Assembly (NCBI GenBank): GCA_036496805.1
Contig: DASXKN010000028.1
Coordinates: forward strand, 62,001-126,000
DNA: 64,000 bases
DNA from: SZAS-103 sp036496805
Lineage (GTDB): Bacteria > Pseudomonadota > Gammaproteobacteria > Xanthomonadales > Xanthomonadaceae
Direction of reading: 5' to 3'
This document shows, piece after piece, positions 55,301 to 64,000 of the stretch (positions are counted from its first letter, which is position 1; each line of letters begins with the position of its first letter). The position numbers and the translations under genes are program-made. The notes beneath the pieces are model-generated. The model was not told the origin of the DNA. It was given only the letters and a program-made list of their open reading frames with translations, and made no database searches.

Positions 55301-58300
55301 TCGCCATCGCCGCCGGCCACGACTGCGTCCGGCGAAGTCGCGTCGAAATCGGCTCCTGCGACGATGCGGAAGCTGGTGCTGTCGCCGCCGATCAGGCTGT
55401 CGGTGGCGAGCGGCAATGGATCGGACAGGCTGGCCACCAGGGCCGGCGTGTTGACCGTCGAACCGGTGGTGAACGGATTGAGGGTCTGGAAGAAACCGTC
55501 GCTGATGCTGGCGTCGATGTTCACATCGCCTGCGGCGCGCAGGGTCAGCACGGGCGCGTTGCCGTGGTAGCGGAAATCGAGGTTGTCCTGACTGCTGCCT
55601 GATGCGAGGTTCCAGCCAGTCAGCACCGTGATGGCGCCGCCGTTGTCGTTCGCATCGGGATTGCGCAGTTCGATGCCCGCGCGCGCGTGGAAGTTGGCGA
55701 TGTCCGCGAAACGCGATTCGAAGGCGAAGCCGGGATCCTGCACGAAGCCCATCAGCGTTCCGGGCGCGTGCGTGTTGTCGTTGGCGTAGCCGTAGAACTG
55801 GCCGTGCGCCTTGTCGACATGGTTCGGCGTGAAGACGTACTTCGCCAGGTAGTCGGCGACCTGCGCCGGCGTGGTCGGCGGCGGTAGTGCGATGCCGTTG
55901 CGGTCGGTCCAGGTTCCGGCCATCAGCTGGCCCTGCGCGTTGTACCAGCCGGCCGGGTCGATGAAGCCGTCGAAGTGCTTCGACGGATCGGTGCCGGCGT
56001 CGGTGGTGCTCCAGACCGCGTAGGCTTCCACGCCGACGTCGCGAGCGCCGGTGATCGTGGCGCCGTTCGCTATGTCCACGTTGACGTCGCCGTTCACCAG
56101 CAACGGCGCGCGGAAGTCGACCGTGCCGCCGGACAGGCCGCCGGCGCTGCCGCCGCTGACGTCGATCACTGCGCCATTGCCGAGCGTGATCACGCCCGCA
56201 TCCGCGCCCTGCACGTTCTCGTAGCCGTAGTTCGCGTTGAGCGTGCCGTCGCTGTTGCCGCTGGTGCCGATGACGATGCTGCCGCCGCGCTGGTCCGGAT
56301 CGCTGCCCTTCGCCAGCAGGCTGCCGTCGAGTTCGACGCCGTTGCGGCCCCACAGCGAGATGTCGCCGCCGGCATCGCCGCTCGCGTCGATGGTGCCCCC
56401 CACCAGGATGTTGCCGTTGTCGGGATCGCGTTGCTGCGAACCGGCGTCGCCGTCGGCGGTCAGACTGACATCGTTGCCCTTGAGCGTGCTGCCCGCGGAA
56501 AGCACGAGATTGCCGCTGCGGGTGTGCACCGCGATCGCATCGTCGATGCCGCTGGCGGCAAGCGTGCGCGAAAGCGCATCGAGGTCGACCGTGGAGCCGA
56601 CGTCGAGCGCGAGGCTGCCGCCAACGCCCTTGGCGGCCGCGCCGTCCAGCGTGCCGAGCAGGTTGGCATTGCCGTCGATCGCCGAGACCGTCAGCGCGCC
56701 GGCGTCGCCGCCGCCCGCCTGCGCGCCGAAGTCGAGCGCGGTGCCGGCGGTCGTGTTCACGTCGCCGCGGTCGGAGACGAGCGCGATGTCGCCGCCCTGC
56801 GAATAGGCGGTGACGTCGAAGAAGGGCTTGGCGACGCCGCCGACGTCGATCCGCGCACCATCGTGCAGGTCGACATCGCCGCTGGTCGCATGCAGCTCGA
56901 CGCTGCCGCTGGCCGCGAGGATCAATGCATCACTGTCGATGCTGCCGCCCTGCAGCGTGATCGAGCCGCCGAGCGCCGAGGCCGGCGCAGCCGTGCCATC
57001 GCCGCGGAGCAGGGTCAGGGTGCCGGTCGTCTGCAGAATGTTTTCGGCGCCGGAAGCTGCCTCGATCGCGGGCGCCTTCAGCGAGACGTCGAGCGAACCG
57101 AAATCGAAGTCGCCCTTGCCCTGCACCACCACCGCGTCGCTGGCGTCGACGCTCACGGAGCCGAAGCCCGACAGCGCCTTGTTGCCGTCGCCGAAGACGA
57201 CGTCCTGGCCCTGAAGGTTCAGCGAGCCCGTGCCGACCACGCCGGGAGCGCTGGCGCCGCCGAGGTCGTTGGACAGCGTCAGCGTCTTCGCGCCGAGGTC
57301 GACCGTGCCGCCGTCGCTGGTGAAGCTGCCGGCGCTGAGCGTGAGCGCATTGCCCACCTGGAGATCGACGTTGCCGACGAAATCCATCGTGCCGTAGCTG
57401 CGCAGGGTGACGCTGTCGGAGCCCGCGAAGCGCGCGAGCGAATCGTCGCCGATGACCAGGCCATCGCCGCCGCTGTCGGTGGTGCCGCTGACGAAGCGGA
57501 CGTTGCCGGCATCGGCCGTGATCGACTTGCCCTGCAGCACGGCGTCGGCCGGGACCTGGGTGTCGCCGGTCGAGTCGAGCGTCAGCGACGCGCCGCCGAG
57601 CAACTGCGCGCCGTCGCCGACGCTCAGGATGGCCTGCGAGCTGCCGAAAGCCGGCACGTCGCTGCGGATCAATGGCGCATCGCCGGCGTTGGAGACGCGC
57701 AGCAGGGCGCCGTCGCCGCTGATGCCGCCCTGCCCGTTCGCGCCCGGTGCGCTGCCGATCAGGATCGGGCTGAGCTTGTTCGCGGATGCATCGCCCTGCG
57801 CGGCGATCACGCTGCCAGCGCCGATGTGCAGGCCGTCGTTCGGATCCCTGCCGGCGCCGGCGACCATCAGGATTTCCGGCGCCTGCAGCGGATGGGCGGC
57901 ATCGTTGGAGACGACGACGCTGTCGGCGAGCACGTCGATTTGCGTGCCCTGCGCGGTCTGCTGGCGGATGCCGCCGATCAGCAGGCTGCCGGCGTTGAGG
58001 TTGTCGAGATCGGAAACGTTGAGCTGGACGTAGCCATCGAGTGCCGGATGATCGCCGTCGAGCACCTGGATGTCCTTCGAGGCGATGTCGACTTCCGCAC
58101 CGGAGCCGCCCGTGGCGGCGCTCGTTTCGAGTGTGGCGCCCAGGCCCAGTTGCTCGGTCGCCGCGAGCACGAGCTGGCCGGCATCCATCGAACGCTGCGG
58201 TATCGCATCGCCCTGCCTGGCGGCGAGCGCCGTGAAGAAACTGTTGCCGCTGGTCGTGTTGAATTGCGAATACTGGCCCCAGACGCTGCGCGACTGCACG

Positions 58301-61300
58301 TCGAACAACTCGCTGCGCGCGCCGCGCGCGCCGGTGAGCGCGTCGACGTAATAGCCGGACACCACGGCGGTGCCGTCGGGTGCGATGAAATTCTCCGCTG
58401 GCGTGGCATCCTGGCTGCCGCTGTTGACGACCACGCGGTAAGCGCCGGGCAGCGTGGCGTACATCGCCGGCATCAACGTGTAGACGCCGGCCGGCAAGCC
58501 CGGCACGCCGGAAAGGTAAACCGACTGGCCGACCGCGACCTGCGATGCGCCCTGGTCGAACACCGGATCGGACGCGGCGACCGGCGTCTGCGCGCCGGGC
58601 ACGATCGCGTACACGCCGCGACCGTCCTGGTACAACGGCACCTGCTGCGCGGTCGAGCCGCCGGAGTAGACGGTGTTGTACTGCGAGAGCACATTGCGGG
58701 TGCCGCCGGTTCCCGGCACCCATTCGACCGCCTGCAGGTCGCCGCTGCCGCTCAGGTCGACGGTCGCGCCCGCAGCGAGCGTGACGTTCGCGCCGCCCAG
58801 TTCGATCCGCTTCTGCGGCGCCGCGGTCACGTCCTGGTTGTTGCCGTACGGATCGGCGTTGTACTGCCACTCGGTGCCGTCGACCGTGGTGCCGTAGGGA
58901 AGCACGGCGCCATCGAGCGAGACCGAGGTCAGGCTGCCGGCTCCGAGTTGCACGTTCTGCGTCTGCACCAGCGGACTGCCGCCGAACAGGGCCTGCGCCG
59001 CTGCATCGGTCGGATCGCTGACGCCGAGCACGATGCTGCCGCTGGGCGCGCGGATCGTGCCATCCTGGGTGATGTTGGTGGCGTCGAGGGCCAGCGTGCC
59101 GCCTGCCGAGAGCGGGATCGAACTGTTGCCATTGCCGGTCACGGTGATGCTGGTGTCTGCGCGCAGGCCGCTGAGCGGGTCGATCGCGCCGAGCGCGAGC
59201 ACGCCGAAGGTTTCGCCGCTCTCCGGATAGAGCTGGCTTGCCTGGAACTCCAGGTTGCCCGCGGTCAGCAGTTCGCCGTGACGCGCGACGGGCGTGTCGA
59301 GGTCCTCGAACGCGAAGGCCGCAGGCGTGTGGAAGCGGATGTCGCCGCTGCTGTCGAATTTCGCATCGCCCACGCCGGCGAGCGCGATCTGGCCGCCGAT
59401 GTCGATGAAGTCCGCGTTCACGTCCAGCGTCGTCGCGCCGGGCGCCGCCAGTTTCGGTAACACGACGTGCGTGTCGCTGGGACGGAAGCCGTCGAGGGCG
59501 ACGTAAGGCGCGTTGAGCTGTACCTGGTTGTCGGTGCCGAGGGTGGTGAAGTTGGTGGCTCCGTCGGGCAGCATCGCGTACAGCGGCGCATTGAGGATCA
59601 GCGCGCGCGACAGCGAAAGGTCGACGTTGCCGCTGAAGCCGATCGGCACCAGCGGAGGTTCGAGGCCATCGCCGATGGGCGCCTGGTTGCCGACGACCAG
59701 GGTGCCGATCCCCGAGCCGTCGAGCAGGTCCGCGGCGAAATACAGCTTGCCCGACGGATTGGGACTGCCGGATTCGACGATCGAGCCGGGCGTCAGGCCA
59801 TCGGGCATGCGGGTGTCGCTTTGCGTGAAGATGATGCCGTTGGCGGCCACGCCGCGGAAGAAGATGCCGTTCGCTGGCGTCGCCAGCGGCAGCAGCACCA
59901 GGGTGCCATCTTCTGCCTGCGGAGCACCGCCGGCCGCGTGGATGCTGCCGTCGAAGTACAGGCCCGCGCTGGCGGCCAGGGTCAGCGTGCCGCCGTTGCT
60001 CCAGACCGGCGTGCTCTGCAGCGTGACCGCCCCGTTCGCGAGCTGGCTCGTGCCGGTCGGCAGGTCGTATGTGTCCTGCGCGCCCGAAAGGTCGAACTGC
60101 GCTCCGTCCTGCACGACGACATAGCCGGTGTCGTTGGTCAGGGTGATGCTGCCGCCGTCGAGGACCTTGCCCGTGCGCGGCTGCACCTGGCCCTGGCCGG
60201 TGGCCTGCATCGGTGCGAGCGGATCGATGAGGGAGATGCCGGAAACGTCGAGCACGGCGTCGGAGCCGACCCACACCGACTTGGTGGGATCGAACCAGGA
60301 TCGCTTGTCGTTCGGATTGGCCGGCGAAAGTCCGGACTGCTCGCTGCTGTCGCCCGAGAGCACGATGTTGCCGCCGTGGTCGGTGACGTCGCCGAGGATG
60401 GTGACCTGGCCGCGCGAGCCCAGGCGCACGTTCGCGCCCGGATCGAGGTCGAGGCTGGCGCCCTCATCGAGCAGCAGTGTGCCCGTCGCGGGAATCAGGG
60501 TCGGATTGCCGGTGAAGCGTCCGAGGTAGTCGCCGGCGCTGAGCGAGAAGTTCGTGGGCGCGCGATGGAAGGGATCGAGTTGCCCGATCGAAACGTAGCC
60601 GTTCGAGCCGGGTCCATTCGAACCCGAACTGCCGAGCCCGGCGAAGATGTCGGTGCCCGTCGCCGCGCCCTGCAATGCCTGGATGTCCGGCAGCAGGTTG
60701 AGCTGGCTCACGTGTACCTGAGTGCCCGCGGCAATCGTCGCGTCGAGTTCCGCGGCCAGGTTGTAGCCGCCGAAGCCCTGGGTGTCGAAGAAGGACGGAT
60801 CCAGGAACAGGATGCGCGGATCGGTCGGCGCATCACCGCCGATCTGGACGCCGAGCGCGCGCAGGGTCAGGGTGCCGCCGCCGGCGAAGCTGTTGTCGAT
60901 CAACTCGGCGCCCTGGAAATCGAGCAGGCCCGTCTGGTCGTCGACCACGGGATGATCCACTACGTAGGTCTGCAGGCGCGTCGTGTCGGTGGGCGGCTCC
61001 AGGTAGGTCTGCAGGGAGATGTTGCCGCCGCGGCCGAGTGGAACGCCGTTGACGGTGGCCAGCTTGCCCCTGGCGTTCACGTAGCCGCCGCTGGATGCGT
61101 CCAGCACGGAGCCCGGCGCCAGCAGGATCGAGCCGGTGTCGTCGTAGGTGTTGCCGTCGGCGCCGATGACCGTTGCCTGCCGGGTGGCCAGCGAAATGTT
61201 GCCGCCGTTGATGTATGCCGTTCCGGTCACCTGATCGGTGAGCTGGTCGCTGTCGTTGACCCAGTTGCCGCTGACGTCCAGGCGGGCATCGGATCCGAGT

Positions 61301-63966
61301 ACGAGATTGCCGCGGCCGACATCCACGAAGCTCAACTGCTGGCCGGGCAGCAGCGGCGGCTGCTTGACCAGCACTTCGCCACCGAGGCTGGTCAGGCTGA
61401 TCGTGCCGGCGTGCGCGGTCATCGAGCCTTGCAGGTCGATGCCTCCGGCCGTGATCGCGATCGTGCCGCCGTCGGCGACCTGCAGATGGCTGGCGGCGTC
61501 CGAATCCACCAGCGCGGCATGGCCGATGGATACCTGCGAGAAACCGCCCTTGGCGATCTGATCGGTCGACAGGGTCGACCAGAATCCGGGGTTGGTCTGA
61601 TCCGTCGGTGGCAACTGCCCCGCAGGCAGGGACGTCACCGGCGTGTCGATGCCCAGCCCGTCGGGAACCTGCGCGCTGTCGGTCGTGATCTGCCAGCTAC
61701 GCTGCTCCAGTGTGGTCAGCGCGGTGAAGGTGGTCAGTTCGGCGGCATTGGTGTCGAGGTTGAGCGAACCTCCCTGGGCCGGGTCGCCGTCGAGGATCTG
61801 GTAGCGGCCGGACACGGCCTGCGCCGAGAGGTCGCCGGCAAGCACCAGTGCGCCGAGGTTGCTCGTCGGGTCGGTGACGCTCGGGTTCTCTCCGAGGTTG
61901 ATGTTCAGCGAGCCGCCATTGCCGCCTTCCAGGTAGTTCGATTCGTAGTGGAGGCTGACGCCGAGCATCGGACTGTTGTAGGCCTGCGTCACGCCCCAGC
62001 GGGAGTGATCGACCGTCTGCTGTCCGGCAAAGCCGGTGTAGGTGATCGAGGGATCGGCATCGGCGAGGTCGTAGAGCCTTCCATTGCTGCCGACCAGGCG
62101 CTGCGTCTCGACCATGCCGCCCGCGAAGTGCAGGTAGCCGCCGTCGAGGTCGATCGACGAGCCCGGGTTCATCACGAAATCGTGGCCGCTGACGTTGACC
62201 GTGCCGCCGTTGACCAGCATCTGGTCGATCGTGCGCGGTACCTGGTCGACGTAGCCCTGCACGTCGAGCAGCGGGCTGCCGACCCAGGCCAGGCCGTCGT
62301 CGCGCGTGCCGGTGTCGCGGCGGTCGAAGACGAGCGTGTTCTTGTAGAGGATGCCGTCCCGCTGCAGGGGCGAATTCGACAGTTCGTTCTGGCCGACGCG
62401 CGGAATGGTGATCAGGTTGTCCGACATCGATAGCTGCACGTCGGGCAAGCCGGCGACGTTGATCAGCGAACGCGGATCCATCCAGATCCGGTCGACGAAC
62501 TCCTCGCGCCCCGTCGGCGTGCGCGGATTGGAGCTCCAGCCGGCGATGTTGAGCGTGGCGCCGGGCGCGAACACCATCGAGTCGCTGTCGAAGCCGACCT
62601 CCGCGCCGGCGATGTTCATCGTCGGCCCCACGAAGGCGGCATTGGCGGCCGCGCTCGACGTCGTCGTTTCGCCGTCTTCGTCCGGCAGGACGCTGGTGAT
62701 CGAACCCGAACCCAGGTCGAGCAGGCCGCCGTAATAGATGTTCATGCCGCCGGGACTGCCGTCCTGGTTGTCGGCACTCTGGTCGATCGCCAGCAGGCTG
62801 ACGCTGCCGGGCCGGCTGATGCTGGTGGTTGCGGTGACGATGCCGTGCTGGAGCAGGTCGTAGCCGACCAGGGTCGCGTCGCCGCGCATTGAGGAGACCA
62901 GGCCGGTGTTCTCGAGCTTGCCGATGCCCGACAGGTCGGTGTTGAAGCCCACCTGGAATCCGTCGAAGCTCACCGGCAGGCGGTTGCTGTTGACGGTCGA
63001 CACGACCTGCCCCTGCCGCAGTCCGAGGACCGCGGCCAGCATCACCTGCCCGTCCACGGCGCTGATGCTGCCGGCGTTGCTGATGTTGGGCGCCGCGATC
63101 AGCGTGTAACCGTCGGGGCCGCTGGCGATCTGCGCGCCGGCCTGGACGGTGATGGCGCCGGGCGTGGCGCCCGCGTTCACCGCATCCACGCCCGTGAGGA
63201 TGGGCGCATTGCCGTTCGGGTTGCCGAACAGGCCCTGGGTGATGAACGTGCTGTTGCTCGTGGCCAGGTTGGAGGTGAACAGGTCCAGCGAGCTGACCAG
63301 CAACGAATGCGTATTGACCTGGCTGGCGCCGCCGAAGATCACGCCATTGCGGTCGAGGACATAGACCTGGCCCTGGGCCTTGATGCTGCCGAGGATCATG
63401 CTCGGCGCTGCGTTCGGATCGTTGACCCGGTTGAGGGCGATCCACTGCGTCGCGTTCGCGCCGCCGGCGGACTGGTCGAACGTCAGTTGCGTGTTCTTGC
63501 CGACGTTGAAGGTCTGCCAGTTGAGGATCGCCTTCTGCTGTGTCTGCTGGATGGTGACATGGGTCTGGCCGTTGCTCGTCGTCTGCGTCGGCAGTTGCGC
63601 GCCGAGCCAGATGTTGTCCTGGCCCAGGCGCGGATCGCCCGGATTGATCGCACCGGTGTCGACCACGACGCCGTTCGCGACCTGCAACCCGCCCTGCCCG
63701 AGGCCGTCCGGAATATCGCTCGCGGCCGCCGCGGCTGCGGCGCGCGCGGCCGCCTGTGCGGCATCGAGCGCACTGCGCGCCTGCGCGGCGCGCTGGAAGG
63801 CCTGCAGCGATTGCTGCGAGAGCTGCGTCGCCATGCTGTTCTGCACGGTTTGCTGCTGAACGGTCTGCGCCGCCTGCGCGGAGGGGTCGAGGCCGCGCCG
63901 CGCGAACGGGCTGGATCCGGCGTGGGCCTGCTCCACGAGCGCGACCGAAATGGCCGTGGCCAGCAT
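52396..63966 (-). CDS. Giant filamentous-haemagglutinin-family exoprotein (two-partner secretion, TpsA)
   Basis: A single frame of 3,856 codons, open to the right window edge, so the start may lie further upstream (the first visible residues RSRRYRTLMLATAISVALVEQAHA look like the end of a signal peptide). The N-terminal secretion domain (about residues 90-300) has NIWLGAQLP, QTFNVGKNTQLTFDQ, ALNRVNDPNAAPSMILG and GQVYVLDRNGVIFGGASQVN, the TPS signature. The rest is a beta-helix of repeated Gly/Asn/Asp-rich units, with phrases such as GSITLTNDTG and GGDISLWG recurring. It ends with IISVQVIGFGECAPTD. It would be exported by a TpsB partner, which is not in this window, and act in adhesion or as a surface shaft. 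Long frames on the other strand are its shadows. Confidence 0.93.
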   Translation of the reverse strand: MLATAISVALVEQAHAGSSPFARRGLDPSAQAAQTVQQQTVQNSMATQLSQQSLQAFQRAAQARSALDAAQAAARAAAAAAASDIPDGLGQGGLQVANGVVVDTGAINPGDPRLGQDNIWLGAQLPTQTTSNGQTHVTIQQTQQKAILNWQTFNVGKNTQLTFDQSAGGANATQWIALNRVNDPNAAPSMILGSIKAQGQVYVLDRNGVIFGGASQVNTHSLLVSSLDLFTSNLATSNSTFITQGLFGNPNGNAPILTGVDAVNAGATPGAITVQAGAQIASGPDGYTLIAAPNISNAGSISAVDGQVMLAAVLGLRQGQVVSTVNSNRLPVSFDGFQVGFNTDLSGIGKLENTGLVSSMRGDATLVGYDLLQHGIVTATTSISRPGSVSLLAIDQSADNQDGSPGGMNIYYGGLLDLGSGSITSVLPDEDGETTTSSAAANAAFVGPTMNIAGAEVGFDSDSMVFAPGATLNIAGWSSNPRTPTGREEFVDRIWMDPRSLINVAGLPDVQLSMSDNLITIPRVGQNELSNSPLQRDGILYKNTLVFDRRDTGTRDDGLAWVGSPLLDVQGYVDQVPRTIDQMLVNGGTVNVSGHDFVMNPGSSIDLDGGYLHFAGGMVETQRLVGSNGRLYDLADADPSITYTGFAGQQTVDHSRWGVTQAYNSPMLGVSLHYESNYLEGGNGGSLNINLGENPSVTDPTSNLGALVLAGDLSAQAVSGRYQILDGDPAQGGSLNLDTNAAELTTFTALTTLEQRSWQITTDSAQVPDGLGIDTPVTSLPAGQLPPTDQTNPGFWSTLSTDQIAKGGFSQVSIGHAALVDSDAASHLQVADGGTIAITAGGIDLQGSMTAHAGTISLTSLGGEVLVKQPPLLPGQQLSFVDVGRGNLVLGSDARLDVSGNWVNDSDQLTDQVTGTAYINGGNISLATRQATVIGADGNTYDDTGSILLAPGSVLDASSGGYVNARGKLATVNGVPLGRGGNISLQTYLEPPTDTTRLQTYVVDHPVVDDQTGLLDFQGAELIDNSFAGGGTLTLRALGVQIGGDAPTDPRILFLDPSFFDTQGFGGYNLAAELDATIAAGTQVHVSQLNLLPDIQALQGAATGTDIFAGLGSSGSNGPGSNGYVSIGQLDPFHRAPTNFSLSAGDYLGRFTGNPTLIPATGTLLLDEGASLDLDPGANVRLGSRGQVTILGDVTDHGGNIVLSGDSSEQSGLSPANPNDKRSWFDPTKSVWVGSDAVLDVSGISLIDPLAPMQATGQGQVQPRTGKVLDGGSITLTNDTGYVVVQDGAQFDLSGAQDTYDLPTGTSQLANGAVTLQSTPVWSNGGTLTLAASAGLYFDGSIHAAGGAPQAEDGTLVLLPLATPANGIFFRGVAANGIIFTQSDTRMPDGLTPGSIVESGSPNPSGKLYFAADLLDGSGIGTLVVGNQAPIGDGLEPPLVPIGFSGNVDLSLSRALILNAPLYAMLPDGATNFTTLGTDNQVQLNAPYVALDGFRPSDTHVVLPKLAAPGATTLDVNADFIDIGGQIALAGVGDAKFDSSGDIRFHTPAAFAFEDLDTPVARHGELLTAGNLEFQASQLYPESGETFGVLALGAIDPLSGLRADTSITVTGNGNSSIPLSAGGTLALDATNITQDGTIRAPSGSIVLGVSDPTDAAAQALFGGSPLVQTQNVQLGAGSLTSVSLDGAVLPYGTTVDGTEWQYNADPYGNNQDVTAAPQKRIELGGANVTLAAGATVDLSGSGDLQAVEWVPGTGGTRNVLSQYNTVYSGGSTAQQVPLYQDGRGVYAIVPGAQTPVAASDPVFDQGASQVAVGQSVYLSGVPGLPAGVYTLMPAMYATLPGAYRVVVNSGSQDATPAENFIAPDGTAVVSGYYVDALTGARGARSELFDVQSRSVWGQYSQFNTTSGNSFFTALAARQGDAIPQRSMDAGQLVLAATEQLGLGATLETSAATGGSGAEVDIASKDIQVLDGDHPALDGYVQLNVSDLDNLNAGSLLIGGIRQQTAQGTQIDVLADSVVVSNDAAHPLQAPEILMVAGAGRDPNDGLHIGAGSVIAAQGDASANKLSPILIGSAPGANGQGGISGDGALLRVSNAGDAPLIRSDVPAFGSSQAILSVGDGAQLLGGASLTLDSTGDTQVPADAVLQGKSITADAGNVRFVSGTTDSGGDGLVIGDDSLARFAGSDSVTLRSYGTMDFVGNVDLQVGNALTLSAGSFTSDGGTVDLGAKTLTLSNDLGGASAPGVVGTGSLNLQGQDVVFGDGNKALSGFGSVSVDASDAVVVQGKGDFDFGSLDVSLKAPAIEAASGAENILQTTGTLTLLRGDGTAAPASALGGSITLQGGSIDSDALILAASGSVELHATSGDVDLHDGARIDVGGVAKPFFDVTAYSQGGDIALVSDRGDVNTTAGTALDFGAQAGGGDAGALTVSAIDGNANLLGTLDGAAAKGVGGSLALDVGSTVDLDALSRTLAASGIDDAIAVHTRSGNLVLSAGSTLKGNDVSLTADGDAGSQQRDPDNGNILVGGTIDASGDAGGDISLWGRNGVELDGSLLAKGSDPDQRGGSIVIGTSGNSDGTLNANYGYENVQGADAGVITLGNGAVIDVSGGSAGGLSGGTVDFRAPLLVNGDVNVDIANGATITGARDVGVEAYAVWSTTDAGTDPSKHFDGFIDPAGWYNAQGQLMAGTWTDRNGIALPPPTTPAQVADYLAKYVFTPNHVDKAHGQFYGYANDNTHAPGTLMGFVQDPGFAFESRFADIANFHARAGIELRNPDANDNGGAITVLTGWNLASGSSQDNLDFRYHGNAPVLTLRAAGDVNIDASISDGFFQTLNPFTTGSTVNTPALVASLSDPLPLATDSLIGGDSTSFRIVAGADFDATSPDAVVAGGDGDVILNGHLDYQQAKKKDVLQPTTVRTGTGSIDIEAARDLHFADPLAPASIYTAGAPAAGTSYDTGALVKRGGGTNPDIIVGAQANAEGAGDITLDAGRDIVDNQELFDPDGSISKVVGNYIAQYWWPWMQVGNVLDADGTVVAAPINFGGFAQGVLSAGGNVNIDAGRDIRELSVSLPVSWTMDGDDKTQYGGGNLVVRAGHDVLGGDYFVAKGSGTLEAGGDIGSAFTLDGKGSDAVGEGRNIETPVDPIIALQDAQWTIEARGDAAIGAIVNPSYQVTSEQSGTLVPVRATLDYSTDSSVAVSSLYGDVQLNTLALPGELFDYGQLNASHKVSVSDLGFDDVLPASLSAVSFGGDLSVQRSGRMFPSATGELSLLADDSIDLYDDSAVQGLSQENALQMLDAPGNYDGNDTMASADQQLNLHRDDTQPVYVYALNGDIVGGFASGGFMLNPLTLILPKPAQIRAGRDIVNLDLRGQNYFASDITSVIAGRDLYYTPIAGAPDDPEFATRWTWLQLGGPGTFVVQAGRNLGPLTSANEALDANLGAPIDGDDGGIRTIGNRDNLGLSDHGATIDARYGVSPGVATDAFVSAYIDPSAADTTATYGQWLTAFVLQYENDQRTRAGETALPSLSTSDAWVMFQQLPEAQQQLLVDRVFFDVLERTGANAVDPGSPDFGQYARGYQAVQTLFPADLGYTANNLEGGANGAATQVSTGEFDMRGSTVQTERGGDIRILGPGGNLLVGSISAPPTVVDQLGNVLIGPNQQGILALGVGEIGIFSDASVLLAQSRIFTERGGDLTIWSSNGDVNAGKGAKTSSDQPPISYLCDRDHYCNVDARGQVSGAGIATLQTIPGDADGNAVLVAPRGTVDAGDAGIRVAGNLVVASEFVANADNIDVKGNSVGVSGAHGVDAGTLNAASSAASSVADAAGNLAGQRQEPLRDMPSIISVQVIGFGECAPTDSRCKKRL

Positions 63967-64000
63967 CAGCGTGCGGTAACGACGGCTGCGAACGACACGC

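Noticed and set aside
52363..62433. Three very long open frames on the plus strand (up to about 1,160 codons)
   Set aside because: They lie opposite the giant haemagglutinin-family gene, are rich in Arg, Ala, Val and Gly, and lack any domain. Long antisense frames are expected from the codon bias of the real gene.

Overview
The window looks like the chromosome of a GC-rich gammaproteobacterium of the Lysobacterales (Xanthomonadales) group, probably Rhodanobacteraceae. This rests on the ftsK-lolA-rarA order, the short palindromic intergenic repeats of the type common in that group, and the type of very large filamentous-haemagglutinin protein. No rRNA or tRNA was recognised, so the placement is an inference. 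The first 14 kb is ordinary chromosome: the end of alanine dehydrogenase, a small membrane protein, an FHA-GGDEF diguanylate cyclase, a membrane Ser/Thr kinase with TPRs, FtsK, LolA, RarA, an NTF2-like protein, DUF190 plus CrcB under a clear fluoride riboswitch, and a three-gene type III polyketide synthase / methyltransferase / flavoprotein cluster.

From 14.2 to about 48.5 kb the window is an accessory defence island. It opens with a DUF4011 - SF1 helicase - Vsr/DUF559 nuclease - DUF3320 gene, interrupted by two frame changes in the same direction. A Tn7-like transposition module follows at 21.2-25.3 kb (TnsA, TniA/TnsB, TniB/TnsC and a short TniQ, all tightly coupled). Next is a four-gene operon on the minus strand at 25.4-30.6 kb: AAA ATPase, subtilisin-like S8 protease, C25 (gingipain-type) cysteine protease and a small basic protein. 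The first two resemble the IetA/IetS pair. Beyond it lie two PD-(D/E)XK-type nucleases, a STAND NTPase with a Cap4/DUF4297-like N-terminal nuclease, a HEPN protein and two orphan genes of unknown family. A tyrosine recombinase diverges from a KfrA-like protein around a perfect 11-bp inverted repeat. A co-directional run follows: three-Cys-motif protein and its partner TcmP, DUF3800, an unknown, and AlbA_2. A tyrosine-recombinase relative without catalytic residues closes the island. A 13-bp motif recurs near both edges (20.7-21.0 and 48.3-48.5 kb), but in the same orientation, so the exact ends of the mobile element are not settled.

After 48.7 kb chromosome-type genes return: a PstS-like secreted phosphate-binding protein with a strong terminator, a decayed Sel1-repeat remnant, a small membrane protein, and an arsenic locus. 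In that locus arsR and arsI look intact, but arsC is a short remnant whose catalytic cysteine is arginine. The rest is a single minus-strand giant filamentous-haemagglutinin-family gene of more than 3,850 codons, which is open to the right edge of the window.

The most interesting candidate for an undescribed system is the 25.4-30.6 kb operon, which pairs two unrelated proteases with an AAA ATPase and a small protein behind an operator-like palindrome.
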